Shown: positions 36,110-44,934, counted from the first letter of the stretch. The stretch is 64,000 nt of DNA from Mucilaginibacter geliditolerans (GCF_014200495.1 NZ_JACHBY010000005.1:62001-126000); one strand, 5' to 3'. The notes: generated from the letters alone by a model not told the origin. A program made the numbers and translations.

Positions 36110-36538
36110 ATGAAAAAAGTTTCGGATATCCTTAACCGTAAAGGTGGCAGTGTTGTCACAATTAGTGCAGATACCACTGTTTTAGATGCGTTGAAGCTGA
36201 TGGCCGATAGAAATATAGGCTCAGTAGTTATAATGGAAGATGGCGAATACCTGGGCCTGCTTACTGAAAGGGACTATGCCCGCAAGGTGATACTGCATGG
36301 CAAATCATCACATGAAACCCCGGTACGCGAGATTATGAGTACAGGCCTGCCACGCATCGTACCTGAAAGCTCGATAGAAACCTGTATGCATATTATGAGT
36401 GAAACCAATATCCGCTATTTGCCGGTATTTGTTTCGGATCAGCTATCGGGTATTATTTCTATCAATGACCTGGTTACAGAAACCATCTTATCGCATCTGG
36501 AAACGATTGAACATTTGAAGAGTTATATACAATCGTAG
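36110..36538 (+). CDS. Two-CBS-domain protein
   Basis: The 142-aa soluble protein consists only of a CBS pair (about residues 5-60 and 72-130), with the repeated DALKLMADRNIGSVVIMEDGEYLGLLTERDYARK-type and MHIMSETNIRYLPVF / GIISINDLV segments. Such modules bind adenine nucleotides and usually regulate a partner. No partner gene adjoins. It is monocistronic with a -7 element upstream. Repeat copy A follows. Confidence 0.9.
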   Translation: MKKVSDILNRKGGSVVTISADTTVLDALKLMADRNIGSVVIMEDGEYLGLLTERDYARKVILHGKSSHETPVREIMSTGLPRIVPESSIETCMHIMSETNIRYLPVFVSDQLSGIISINDLVTETILSHLETIEHLKSYIQS

Positions 36539-36561
36539 ACGAAAAGGGGCTATTTCACCAC

Positions 36562-37196
36562 GCGTCATTGCGAGGTACGAAGCAATCCCAAACTATGCAA
36601 GTCTATTCTAACTTGTCATTGCGAGCGATAGCGCGGCAATCTCGTAGCTATACAGAGGGAATTGCTTTTTTGTTATGTCGCATGGTATCGCTCATGGCCA
36701 CTAAGGCCTATTTCTTTTGTCTTGATACAAAAGAAACAAAAAATCAAGTCAGTCGAAATGCTTCTTTGCGCACAAGGCCATTACCCTGCAAACCAGTCAA
36801 AACCTGGGCTGCTATATTTTTACCCTGCTGTCGCTACACACTAGGCCTTCGCTTCTGTAAAAATCTGCTATGCCCTGCCACGCTCAAGGCCACCATTGTT
36901 TTGCCTGTTTTCATCCGAAGCTGTTCTACTGACGGGAAAGGAGCCTCACCCAACCCTCTCAAAAGGGGAGGGCCTTAAATAACCCGAAATCAAAAGCGGG
37001 CAAATGCCCGACAAAAAGCGCGGGCCTGGGTGTTTTGCCGGTGGGTGGAAGGATCTTTTTGTCTTGATCTTTTGGTTACTTTTGGATCAAGCCAAAAGTA
37101 ACTAAGGCTCCGCGCCTATGAGCGGCTTCGCGCGATATTCACGCAAGCATATTCGCTCTGCATAGTTTGGGATTGCTTCGTACCTCGCAATGACGC
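36562..37196 (+). mobile_element. Dispersed MITE-like repeat, copy A (635 bp, perfect 38-bp TIRs)
   Basis: The ends 36562-36599 and 37159-37196 are exact reverse complements over 38 bp. They start GCGTCATTGCGAGGTACGAA, the widespread REP-type motif. The interior holds the family core (36771-36933), a CCCTCTC..GGGGAGGG hairpin insertion (about 36950-36975), the GCGGGCAAATGCCCG hairpin block and a fold-back of TTTTGTCTTGAT / ATCAAG-type arms. Apparent ORFs are shifted by indels compared with other copies, so it does not look coding. Confidence 0.8.
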
Positions 37197-37256
37197 TTGG
37201 TGAGAATCTTAGTAAATAAACCCTCCAATCACATTCATGTAAATTATTTACCCTTA

Positions 37257-37287
37257 TTTGGATTTAATTTAAATAAGCGTACATTTG
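37257..37287 (+). promoter_or_regulatory. feoAB promoter: TTTG-N19-TACATTTG
   Basis: TTTG at 37257-37260 and TACATTTG at 37280-37287, 19 bp apart, match the Bacteroidota -33/-7 consensus. They lie 22 bp before the feoA ATG. The spacer contains the palindrome ATTTAATTTAAAT, a possible site for an iron regulator. Confidence 0.65.
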
Positions 37288-37308
37288 CTTAGGTATTAGA
37301 TAATAAAC

Positions 37309-37524
37309 ATGAGGCTGTCACAACTTGAAGTAGGCGAAAAAGGGATCGTAAAGGAGTTTACAGATCTGGAAATGTCGGTAAAGCTAATGGAAATGGGTTG
37401 TTTACCCGGCGAAGAGATAAAAGTTGAACGCATTGCCCCGCTTGGCGATCCAATTGCTATTAAAGTTTCAGGTTATCAGTTAAGCTTGCGCAAACGCGAA
37501 GCATATACCATTGTTTTGCAGTAG
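37309..37524 (+). CDS. feoA: FeoA: ferrous iron transport accessory protein
   Basis: The 71-aa SH3-like protein contains GEKGIVKEF, LMEMGCLPGEEIKVERIAPLGDP and YQLSLRKREA, which are the FeoA blocks. It probably interacts with FeoB to support Fe(II) uptake at the inner membrane. It is followed 12 bp later by feoB, and a well-formed promoter precedes it. Confidence 0.95.
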   Translation: MRLSQLEVGEKGIVKEFTDLEMSVKLMEMGCLPGEEIKVERIAPLGDPIAIKVSGYQLSLRKREAYTIVLQ

Positions 37525-37536
37525 TTTTTTTAGCAA

Positions 37537-39651
37537 TTGAAAGCTGATATAAGAGTTGCGCTTGTAGGAAATCCCAATACCGGTAAATCAACGCTCTTTA
37601 ATGTTCTTACCGGTTTAAATCAGAAAATAGGAAATTTTCCCGGAGTTACCGTTGATAAAAAGGTAGGCTACTGCACCTTGCCCGATGGCCGCCGCGCCGA
37701 AATTATTGATCTTCCCGGCACATACAGCATCTATCCAAAAAGTCAGGACGAATCTATCGTTTTTTCTGTTTTGGCTGATAGGTCGAATCCGCACAGCCCC
37801 GACCTGGTGGTTGTTATCCTCGATGCATCAAACCTAAAAAGAAATTTACTGCTTTATTCACAGGTAGCCGACCTGAAAATACCCGTTGTTGTTGCTCTCA
37901 ACATGATGGATCTGGCAAAAAAGGCCGACATAAATATTGATGTCAACCTGTTTGCCAAAAAATTAGGCGTTCCTGTAGTACCAATTTCAGCCAGAAAAGT
38001 TGATGGCATTGAGGGCCTCAAAAATGCTATATCATACGCCAATAAATTTGCTTTACAGGAAGACAGCATTGATGTTGCCTCTATTGCCCCCGAACTGGTT
38101 GAAAGCATTGGCAGGGAATTAAATATTGACAACCCATACCTTGCGCTGCAGCTGGCTCATCAGCATGAAACCTTAACATTTTTAACACCGGCGCAAAGCA
38201 ACCGGGTTGAAGAACTTGAAAAGGAGTTTTCCTTCAACTCGCAAAAGGCACAGGGTGCCGAAACCATTGCCCGTTACAGTTTTATTAATGACCTGCTTTA
38301 TGATACGGTTACAAAACCCGTTACTGCTCATGAAGAAACCGTCAGTAATAAAATTGACAAGATATTAACGCATAAGGTATTTGGCTTCATCATATTTTTC
38401 GCGGTATTGATGTTTATGTTCCAGGCGATATTCTCCTGGTCGTCATACCCGATGTCATTAATTGCCGATGCCTTTGTGTGGATCCAGGATTCGTTGCACC
38501 ATATTCTGCCTGCCGGACCGCTCACCAGCTTACTGGTTGATGGTGTGATAGCCGGACTAAGCGGTGTAATGGTATTCATTCCGCAAATCGCTATCCTGTT
38601 CGCGTTCATTTCTATATTGGAAGATACCGGCTATATGTCGCGCGTTACGTTTATGATGGATAAGCTGATGCGTAAAGTGGGACTGAACGGAAAATCAGTT
38701 GTACCGCTAATCGGTGGTTTCGCCTGTGCTGTGCCGTCTATCATGAGTACCCGCACTATCGAGAACTGGAAGGACAGGATGATCACCATAATGGTTACCC
38801 CGCTCGTAACCTGTTCGGCGCGCTTACCTGTTTATACTTTACTTATAGCGCTGGTTGTGCCTAACCGGAATGTTTGGTGGTTATTTAACCTGCAAGGTTT
38901 GGCTTTAACGGGCATGTATGTTTTCAGCCTGATATCGGCCATTGTGGTAGCATGGGTATTTAAATTTATATTAAAAGCCAAGGAGCGCGGCTATTTCATA
39001 ATGGAACTGCCGGTTTACCGTATGCCGAGGTGGAACAATGTGCTTTACTCCATGTATGAACGCTCCAAAGCATTCGTTTTTCAGGCCGGCAAGGTAATCA
39101 TAGCCGTATCAGTTATACTATGGGTGATGGCTTCTTATGGCCCAGGCGACCGATTTGCAAAGATAGATCAGCATTACAGTCAGCCGCAATACACGCAGCA
39201 CATGACTGCTGATAGCTTGGGCAGAACCATCGCGTCAGCAAAATTAGAAAACTCTTACGCCGGTGTATTAGGCCATTCTATTGAACCGGTTATTCGTCCG
39301 TTAGGGTTCGACTGGAAAATAGGCATTGCCCTCATCACCTCATTTGCCGCACGCGAAGTTTTTGTAGGTACGATGGCCACCATATACAGCGTAAATGGCA
39401 GCGCCGAAAAGATGGAATCGGTATATGAAAAAATGCATCAGGCCAAAAACCCTGATACCGGGCAGCCGGTGTTTACGTTGGCTGTAGCCTTCTCGCTCAT
39501 GATGTTCTACGCCTTTGCCATGCAATGTGCCAGTACGGTAGCAGTAGTATACCGCGAAACCAAAAACTGGCGTTGGCCGGCTTATCAGTTTGCTTATATG
39601 ACGGTGCTGGCTTACCTGGCCAGCTTTATCGCTTATCATGTATTGAAGTAA
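37537..39651 (+). CDS. feoB: FeoB: ferrous iron transporter
   Basis: The 704-aa protein has an N-terminal GTPase (G1 GNPNTGKST near residues 11-19, G3 DLPGTYS, G4 NMMD, G5 SARKVDG) and a helical spacer. About eight membrane helices include the two Gate blocks (VPLIGGFACAVPSIMSTRTI, then ITSFAAREVFVGTMATIY). It imports Fe(II). Translation starts at TTG: no in-frame ATG lies before the G1 motif, and TTG gives the usual short leader KADIRVALVGN. It forms an operon with feoA. Confidence 0.96.
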   Translation: MKADIRVALVGNPNTGKSTLFNVLTGLNQKIGNFPGVTVDKKVGYCTLPDGRRAEIIDLPGTYSIYPKSQDESIVFSVLADRSNPHSPDLVVVILDASNLKRNLLLYSQVADLKIPVVVALNMMDLAKKADINIDVNLFAKKLGVPVVPISARKVDGIEGLKNAISYANKFALQEDSIDVASIAPELVESIGRELNIDNPYLALQLAHQHETLTFLTPAQSNRVEELEKEFSFNSQKAQGAETIARYSFINDLLYDTVTKPVTAHEETVSNKIDKILTHKVFGFIIFFAVLMFMFQAIFSWSSYPMSLIADAFVWIQDSLHHILPAGPLTSLLVDGVIAGLSGVMVFIPQIAILFAFISILEDTGYMSRVTFMMDKLMRKVGLNGKSVVPLIGGFACAVPSIMSTRTIENWKDRMITIMVTPLVTCSARLPVYTLLIALVVPNRNVWWLFNLQGLALTGMYVFSLISAIVVAWVFKFILKAKERGYFIMELPVYRMPRWNNVLYSMYERSKAFVFQAGKVIIAVSVILWVMASYGPGDRFAKIDQHYSQPQYTQHMTADSLGRTIASAKLENSYAGVLGHSIEPVIRPLGFDWKIGIALITSFAAREVFVGTMATIYSVNGSAEKMESVYEKMHQAKNPDTGQPVFTLAVAFSLMMFYAFAMQCASTVAVVYRETKNWRWPAYQFAYMTVLAYLASFIAYHVLK

Positions 39652-39840
39652 GAGGCCGAAAGCTTAAAGGCGAAAGGTAAAAGGTTTTTAATCCCTGAAG
39701 CAAAGCTGAAAGCAAGAAGCCGAAAGTCTAAAGCTTTTCTTTATCGTTAGCTTGTAAAATCTTACATAAGCACGTTCTCCTTTCCGCTTTAGCCTTTTAC
39801 CTTTCAGCTCAAAAGGCTATATTTGTATTAGAGGTAGAAA
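39652..39840. repeat. Inverted AAAGGTAAAAGG-type repeats
   Basis: CGAAAGGTAAAAGG (near 39671) and its complement CCTTTTACCTTTC (near 39795) bracket the gap between feoB and the SprT-like gene. Purine-rich AAAGCTTAAAGG-type units repeat in between. It resembles other gene-end inverted repeats in this window and may be a terminator region. Confidence 0.45.
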
Positions 39841-40452
39841 TTGGATAAAGTAAAAGTTTTAGAAAAGTATCTTCCACCTGATGCCGCTCCCCTGATCGGC
39901 CGCTGGATTGATTACTTTAAATGTGAGTTTAAAATTTCACGCAACCGCAACACCAAATTTGGTGATTATCGCGCGCCGCATGGCGGCAAGGGGCATCGCA
40001 TCTCCGTTAATTTCGATTTAAATCCGTACGCATTTCTGGTAACCACCGTACACGAGTTTGCACACCTGCATACCTGGAACGAGCATAAACACAAAGCCAA
40101 GCCGCACGGCACCGAATGGAAAAATAACTTCAAAAAAATGATGCAGCCTTTTTTTGAGAAGGAGGTTTTTCCACCAGATATTAAGCACAGCATCGTCAAT
40201 TATTTAAATAACCCCGCAGCATCCAGCTGTTCCGATCTGTCGCTATACCGGGCATTGCGCCAATATGATGCGCCGAAGGAAGATGTTTATACGGTGGAAA
40301 AATTGCCGCTTAAAGCGCTGTTCAAATTAAAAGATGGCCGAATTTTCCGCAAGGATGAAAAACTGCGGAAGCGCTATAAATGTACGGAGGTAAAAAGTAA
40401 GCGGATCTATTTGTTTAGTCCCGTTGCTGAGGTGGAATTGATTGAGGAGTAA
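39841..40452 (+). CDS. SprT-like zinc metalloprotease-domain protein
   Basis: The 203-aa protein has the zinc motif HEFAH (H71, E72, H75), the flanking RISVNFDLNPYAFLVTTV segment, and KPHGTEWKNNFKKMM, which supplies the third ligand region in SprT-like domains. The C-terminal part lacks the Cys zinc ribbon of full Spartan-type proteins. The start codon is TTG (no ATG in frame before the domain). SprT-like proteins degrade or bind DNA-linked or other substrates; its role is unknown. Confidence 0.85.
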   Translation: MDKVKVLEKYLPPDAAPLIGRWIDYFKCEFKISRNRNTKFGDYRAPHGGKGHRISVNFDLNPYAFLVTTVHEFAHLHTWNEHKHKAKPHGTEWKNNFKKMMQPFFEKEVFPPDIKHSIVNYLNNPAASSCSDLSLYRALRQYDAPKEDVYTVEKLPLKALFKLKDGRIFRKDEKLRKRYKCTEVKSKRIYLFSPVAEVELIEE

Positions 40453-40651
40453 GAATTTGCAAACTTTCTTTGATCGGTAGGCTTCAGTTATAAACTGAAG
40501 CGTAATGTATAATTTTCATTACATTATAAATTAACATTCTCATTATCAAAATATTGTAAAGTAACGTTGTTTGTAAGCGAAATGTTGCTAAACTTTTCAC
40601 ATTTCTGCAATATCTTACCTATAAATATTATTCAACTTAATACTTATCACC

Positions 40652-41227
40652 ATGAAAAAGCTACTCGTACTGGCACTTATTATTTTCGCTAAAAGCGCCT
40701 TCGCACAAAAAGATACTGTCGGTTTAAATGTTCCATTTGTTAATAATACCGTTGTTTATGAAAGAGTGTTCAATGTGCCAGGCGCTTCTAAAAATCTGCT
40801 CTATAGCAATGCCGGGCTTTGGTTTGCTGAAACCCATCCTTACGTGCAAGATACTCAACTGGAATTAGTAGACCCGGTTTTATCGCGGGTTGTAGGCAGA
40901 ATAAAATCTTATACTGTTGTTGTAACCGATAAAGTTCTTTGGCAAACCTACTACGGTAACATCACCTATAATTTTACGCTGCAGGTAGATTGTAAAGACG
41001 ATAAATACAGGATACGTATTTATAACATACAGGATATACTCGGTAACGATTATACACCGGTAGACAACCTGATGTTCGCGCTCATCAGCTCAAAGTCGTA
41101 TACTTTAGCTAATGCCGCTGTTTTGAAAGTGCCGGATTTGAAGCAACGCTTCCAGGCGCTAAATACAATTGTAAACAACGTCATGGCCGATCTCACTAAA
41201 AATATGTTAGTAGATAACAGTTTTTAA
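40652..41227 (+). CDS. Exported DUF4468-like protein
   Basis: The 191-aa protein has a signal peptide (residues 1-18, ending KSAFAQ). The body reads like the TBP-like DUF4468 domain: VVYERVFNVPGASKNLLYSN, ALWFAETHP-type, and ITYNFTLQVDCKDDKYRIRIYNIQ. It is found in exported Bacteroidota proteins with no known function. It is monocistronic. It ends in the short CAGTTTGTAACTG palindromes at 41247-41295. Confidence 0.75.
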   Translation: MKKLLVLALIIFAKSAFAQKDTVGLNVPFVNNTVVYERVFNVPGASKNLLYSNAGLWFAETHPYVQDTQLELVDPVLSRVVGRIKSYTVVVTDKVLWQTYYGNITYNFTLQVDCKDDKYRIRIYNIQDILGNDYTPVDNLMFALISSKSYTLANAAVLKVPDLKQRFQALNTIVNNVMADLTKNMLVDNSF

Positions 41228-41246
41228 AATGGCAGCACCACACTGG

Positions 41247-41297
41247 TTTCAGTTTGTAACTGAAACCCCGGATGATGACAGTTTGTAACTGTCATCA
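41247..41297. repeat. CAGTTTGTAACTG palindrome pair
   Basis: TTTCAGTTTGTAACTGAAA and GATGACAGTTTGTAACTGTC with following ATC lie in the convergent gap. They belong to the same family as 19060-19162 and probably terminate both genes. Confidence 0.6.
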
Positions 41298-42767
41298 TTA
41301 AACCCAATCACTCACAATTTTAGCCGATAACAAACAAAGCGGAATCCCACCACCCGGATGCACACTCCCCCCGCAAAAATACAACCCATCAATTTTCGAT
41401 GACTTATTTGCATGCCTCAAAAATGCTGCAAATTGACTGTTTGAACTTGTGCCATAAATAGAACCCTGGTAAGATGAAGTTCTACGCTCAATTCCTCGCG
41501 GATCAAGTACACTTTCGCTGATGATAAACTGACTGATATCCTCACCCAAATTCTTACTGAGTTTGGCTATGATATTTTTACGGGCATCAGCTATTAATTG
41601 ATCCCAATCCTGTCCGGTATTTGCAGGCCCATTGATCATTACAAACCAATTTTCGCATCCCACAGGTGCGTCAGTTGGTTGATATTTTGAGCTGATGTTC
41701 AAGTACACCGTTGGATCGTAATAAATATCCTTTTGCTGCCAGATATGATCAAACTCCACCTTATAATCCGCGCTGAAGAATATATTATGCAGACCAAGTT
41801 GCGGGAACTGTTTATTTATCCCCCAGTAAAAAATCAATGCCGAACTGCTGCGCTCCTGTTGCAGTATTTTTTGAGGATGAAGTTTGGGGTGATCTTTCAG
41901 CAACTTATGATAAGTGAACAACACGTCCATATTGGAGACTATGATATCAGCCTCATACAATCCACCTTTTACCTTTATTCCCTTCACCTTTTGCCTATTC
42001 AAAATAACTTCATCAACCGGGGAATTATAATGAAATTTCACTCCCAATGATTCTGCAAGCTCAACCAAACTGGTAACGATGCTGTACATGCCACCCTCTG
42101 GGAAATAAGCGCCGAAATGCTGCTCTATATGTGGAATCACATTCAGCGTGGCAGGCGCTGAATAGGGATTTGAGCCATTGTAGGTGGCATACCTGTCGAA
42201 GAATTGTACCACACGTTCGTCCTTAAAAAAACTGGTGTTTGCCTTATGCATGGTACGCATGGCATCAATCTGAGGCAGTCTGAATATGGATTTGATCGCG
42301 CCCCAGTTTAAATAAGTTTTAAGCTGATGCAATGATCGCTCTAAAAAAACATGATTGGTGATGTTATATATTCTGCGGCTGTTTTCCGCATGCTTTTTAA
42401 TGGCGGCTTCAGGTTCGCTGGTTATTTTGGATACTTCCGCAACAAATTTACCTTCATCAGCATAAGCCTTTATATGGCTGCCATCTTCATAAAAATAATT
42501 GCAAACTACATCCAACTTTTGGTAATTAAAATAGTCGGATGGCTCTTTCCCTGCCAGTTTAAACAGGTCATCAATATATTTCGGCATAGTAAGCAGGCTC
42601 GGTCCGGCATCAAACCTGAAACCGTCTTTTTCAAACTCCGATAGTTTACCGCCCGGGTAACTATTCGCCTCAAAAATCTCTACCTCATAGCCTTTTACCT
42701 TTAACCGGATAGCTGTTGCTATCCCGGCTATCCCGGTACCTATAATAAGCGTTTTCTTTTTTGGCAT
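41298..42767 (-). CDS. CrtI/CrtD-type carotenoid desaturase
   Basis: This protein of about 489 aa has an N-terminal FAD motif IGTGIAGIATAIRLKVKGYEVEIFE (residues about 7-31), followed by PGGKLSEFEKDGFRFDAGPS typical of phytoene desaturase-like enzymes. The C-terminal FAD segment is GLYFCGGSVHPGGGIPLCLLSAKIV. It dehydrogenates carotenoid precursors; phytoene desaturase or a hydroxy-carotenoid desaturase both fit. No phytoene synthase or other crt gene is adjacent. The ATG at 42767 gives MPKKKTLIIGTG and is preferred over 42794. Confidence 0.88.
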   Translation of the reverse strand: MPKKKTLIIGTGIAGIATAIRLKVKGYEVEIFEANSYPGGKLSEFEKDGFRFDAGPSLLTMPKYIDDLFKLAGKEPSDYFNYQKLDVVCNYFYEDGSHIKAYADEGKFVAEVSKITSEPEAAIKKHAENSRRIYNITNHVFLERSLHQLKTYLNWGAIKSIFRLPQIDAMRTMHKANTSFFKDERVVQFFDRYATYNGSNPYSAPATLNVIPHIEQHFGAYFPEGGMYSIVTSLVELAESLGVKFHYNSPVDEVILNRQKVKGIKVKGGLYEADIIVSNMDVLFTYHKLLKDHPKLHPQKILQQERSSSALIFYWGINKQFPQLGLHNIFFSADYKVEFDHIWQQKDIYYDPTVYLNISSKYQPTDAPVGCENWFVMINGPANTGQDWDQLIADARKNIIAKLSKNLGEDISQFIISESVLDPRGIERRTSSYQGSIYGTSSNSQFAAFLRHANKSSKIDGLYFCGGSVHPGGGIPLCLLSAKIVSDWV

Positions 42768-42792
42768 CGGGTAAAGATAATCGCTATTCAAC

Positions 42793-42825
42793 AAAAAAGC
42801 AGAACTGTTTGGGTTCTGCTTTTTT
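42793..42825 (-). terminator. Strong intrinsic terminator
   Basis: AAAAAAGCAGAAC and GTTCTGCTTTTTT form a 13-bp perfect stem with A-run and T-run ends, so it works in both directions. It most probably ends the DJ-1/PfpI message on the minus strand. Confidence 0.85.
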
Positions 42826-42830
42826 ATAAT

Positions 42831-42906
42831 GTCATTCTGAGCGATAGCGAAGAACCTTTGTGCTGACTATACGCCGGATAGGTTCTTCGCTATCGCTCGG
42901 AATGAC
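42831..42906. repeat. REP-like inverted repeat (GTCATTCTGAGCGATAGCGA)
   Basis: Arms of 27 bp (GTCATTCTGAGCGATAGCGA continuing AGAACCT, and its complement with one mismatch) form a long hairpin downstream of the DJ-1/PfpI gene, adjacent to the terminator. Confidence 0.75.
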
Positions 42907-42952
42907 AAAGTGTTTTTAAAGTCCTCTCCTTTGGAGAGGATTTAGGTGAGGT

Positions 42953-43507
42953 CTACGCGTGATGATGCACGCCCTCAGCAATTTCCTCTATCATCTTTTT
43001 ATTAAACGCCGACAGGTCATCCGGCCTCCTGCTGGTCACTAAACCATGATCAACTACTACCTGTTCATCAACCCATTTAGCCCCAGCGTTTTTAAGATCG
43101 GTTTGTAATGATGGGTACGAGGTGAGTTTTCGCCCTTTCAGCATGCCGGTTTCTATCAGCAATTGCGGGCCATGACAAATAGCTGCTACAGGCTTCCCTT
43201 CATCCAAAAAAGCAGATGCAAAGGCAACAGCTGCTTTGTTTTGTCTTAATTTATCAGGATTCAATACACCGCCGGGTAATACCAAAGCGTCATAATCATC
43301 CGGACTAACGCTGTCCAGTTCCTTATCAACATCTACCTCAATACCCCAGTTGGTTTTGTCCCATGCTTTTATCCTGCCGCTTTTAGGTGAGATGATATGT
43401 ACGGTTGCACCTGCCGTTTTCAGTGCTTCCAACGGACTGGTTAGCTCCACTTGTTCAAATCCTTCTTCAGTAAGGATAGCTACTTTTTTATTACTTAAGG
43501 TTGCCAT
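42953..43507 (-). CDS. DJ-1/PfpI family protein (type 1 glutamine amidotransferase-like)
   Basis: The 184-aa protein has the nucleophile elbow AICHGPQ with Cys111, a Glu at the start of the fold (LTEEGFEQVEL) and the YDALVLPGGVLNPDKLR segment. Proteins of this YhbO/PfpI branch act as stress-induced deglycase-like or peptidase-like enzymes; the precise activity is debated. A HHHA C-terminal tail is natural, short and not conserved in the family. It is monocistronic, ended by the hairpin at 42793. Confidence 0.9.
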   Translation of the reverse strand: MATLSNKKVAILTEEGFEQVELTSPLEALKTAGATVHIISPKSGRIKAWDKTNWGIEVDVDKELDSVSPDDYDALVLPGGVLNPDKLRQNKAAVAFASAFLDEGKPVAAICHGPQLLIETGMLKGRKLTSYPSLQTDLKNAGAKWVDEQVVVDHGLVTSRRPDDLSAFNKKMIEEIAEGVHHHA

Positions 43508-43613
43508 AGTTATAGTATTTAATTTACAGTTACAAAATTTAACTATATATAATTACAGGCAGAGGGGTGTATGGTTTTTAATTTTTAAAAGTTTTTGTTT
43601 TTATATTTGACGC

Positions 43614-43826
43614 ATGGCCCGCAAACTCATCATCGCTTATTTTGTATACACCGTACTGATATTTTTATCAAACACCTACATTTTTAAAGAGGCCTATGCT
43701 GATGCTATTATTAAAGCGGTGCTTTCGGGCGTAGTATTTACTGCGGTATATGCCTTCATCATTATCAGGAATGAGAAAAGGCAGAATGAGGAGAAAGCTG
43801 CCGAAACACCTAAGAAAAAAGGATAA
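43614..43826 (+). CDS. Small two-helix membrane protein
   Basis: The 70-aa protein has two hydrophobic helices (about residues 5-22 and 33-50) and a charged C-terminal tail (RNEKRQNEEKAAETPKKKG). The family is not recognised. It is divergent from the DJ-1 gene, with a terminator-like hairpin 25 bp after its stop codon. The hydrophobic/charged layout and a sensible start support it as real. Confidence 0.6.
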   Translation: MARKLIIAYFVYTVLIFLSNTYIFKEAYADAIIKAVLSGVVFTAVYAFIIIRNEKRQNEEKAAETPKKKG

Positions 43827-43850
43827 GATTCAGAATTCCTATCCATAAAA

Positions 43851-43878
43851 ATAGGGATAATCTCCCGATCATCCCTAT
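43851..43878. terminator. Bidirectional hairpin between convergent genes
   Basis: ATAGGGAT and ATCCCTAT pair around a 12-nt loop, with a T-rich stretch following on the plus strand. It lies between the small membrane-protein gene and asd, which are convergent. Confidence 0.6.
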
Positions 43879-43926
43879 TCAATAATTTTTATAAAGCCCT
43901 CTCCTCTGGAGAGGGTTGGGTGAGGT

Positions 43927-44934
43927 TTATGCTTCTACCGTTTGACCAATCAAATGATTTGCAGCTAAATACTCAGCAATCTGCACGGCATTAGTAGCGG
44001 CACCTTTACGCAGGTTATCGGCTACTATCCAGCAATTTAAAGTATTAGCCTGGCTCTCGTCACGGCGGATACGGCCTACAAATACTTCGTCCTTATCATG
44101 TGCGTCAAGCGGCATTGGATATTTAAGGTTAGCAACATCATCAGTTACGATAATGCCTGGCGCTTTTTCTAAGATCGCTCTTACTTCAGCCAGATCAAAA
44201 TCCTCAGCAAATTCAATATTTACCGATTCAGAGTGACCACCCATAACCGGGATACGTACGGTTGTTGCTGTAACTTTAATGCTATCGTCGCCCATTATTT
44301 TCTGGGTTTCTTTAATCATCTTCATTTCCTCTTTGGTGTAACCGTTATCGGTAAATACATCAATATGAGGCAAAACGTTTAGATCAATCTGGTACGGATA
44401 TGCCTTAGGGCCATCAATACCTTTACGTTCGTTAAATAACTGTTCAACAGCCTTAACGCCTGTACCGGTTACTGACTGGTAGGTTGATACCACTACCCTT
44501 TTAATTTTATACCGATCGTGCAGTGGTTTTAAGGCCACTACCATTTGTATAGTTGAGCAATTTGGGTTAGCTATAATTTTATCTTCAGCGGTTAATACAT
44601 TGGCATTAACTTCAGGTACCACCAGTTTCTTGGTTGGATCCATGCGCCATGCTGATGAATTATCAACTACTGTAGTGCCTGCTGCCGCGAAAAGCGGAGC
44701 CTGCTCCAATGAAGTGCTGCCACCCGCTGAAAATAAGGCCAGATCGGGCTTCATCTTAATCGCATCCTCTACAGAAACTACCTTGTACTGCTTACCCTTA
44801 AAAGTGATCTCTTTACCAACACTCTTAGCTGAAGCTACCGGAATTAATTCTGTTACGGGGAAGTTGCGTTCTTCAAGAACCTGCAACATTTTGGTGCCCA
44901 CTAAGCCTGTGGCACCTACTACTGCGATTTTCAT
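43927..44934 (-). CDS. asd: Aspartate-semialdehyde dehydrogenase
   Basis: The 335-aa protein has an NADP-binding VGATGLVGTKMLQVLEERNFP motif at the N-terminus. The active-site Cys126 lies in NPNCSTIQ, and GGHSESVNIEF carries the conserved His. VVSTYQSVTGTGVKAV joins the halves. It reduces aspartyl-4-phosphate to aspartate semialdehyde for lysine/diaminopimelate, threonine and methionine synthesis. It is monocistronic. The short element CCCTCTCC..GGAGAGGGTTGGGTGAGG (43893-43926) lies against its stop codon. Confidence 0.96.
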   Translation of the reverse strand: MKIAVVGATGLVGTKMLQVLEERNFPVTELIPVASAKSVGKEITFKGKQYKVVSVEDAIKMKPDLALFSAGGSTSLEQAPLFAAAGTTVVDNSSAWRMDPTKKLVVPEVNANVLTAEDKIIANPNCSTIQMVVALKPLHDRYKIKRVVVSTYQSVTGTGVKAVEQLFNERKGIDGPKAYPYQIDLNVLPHIDVFTDNGYTKEEMKMIKETQKIMGDDSIKVTATTVRIPVMGGHSESVNIEFAEDFDLAEVRAILEKAPGIIVTDDVANLKYPMPLDAHDKDEVFVGRIRRDESQANTLNCWIVADNLRKGAATNAVQIAEYLAANHLIGQTVEA

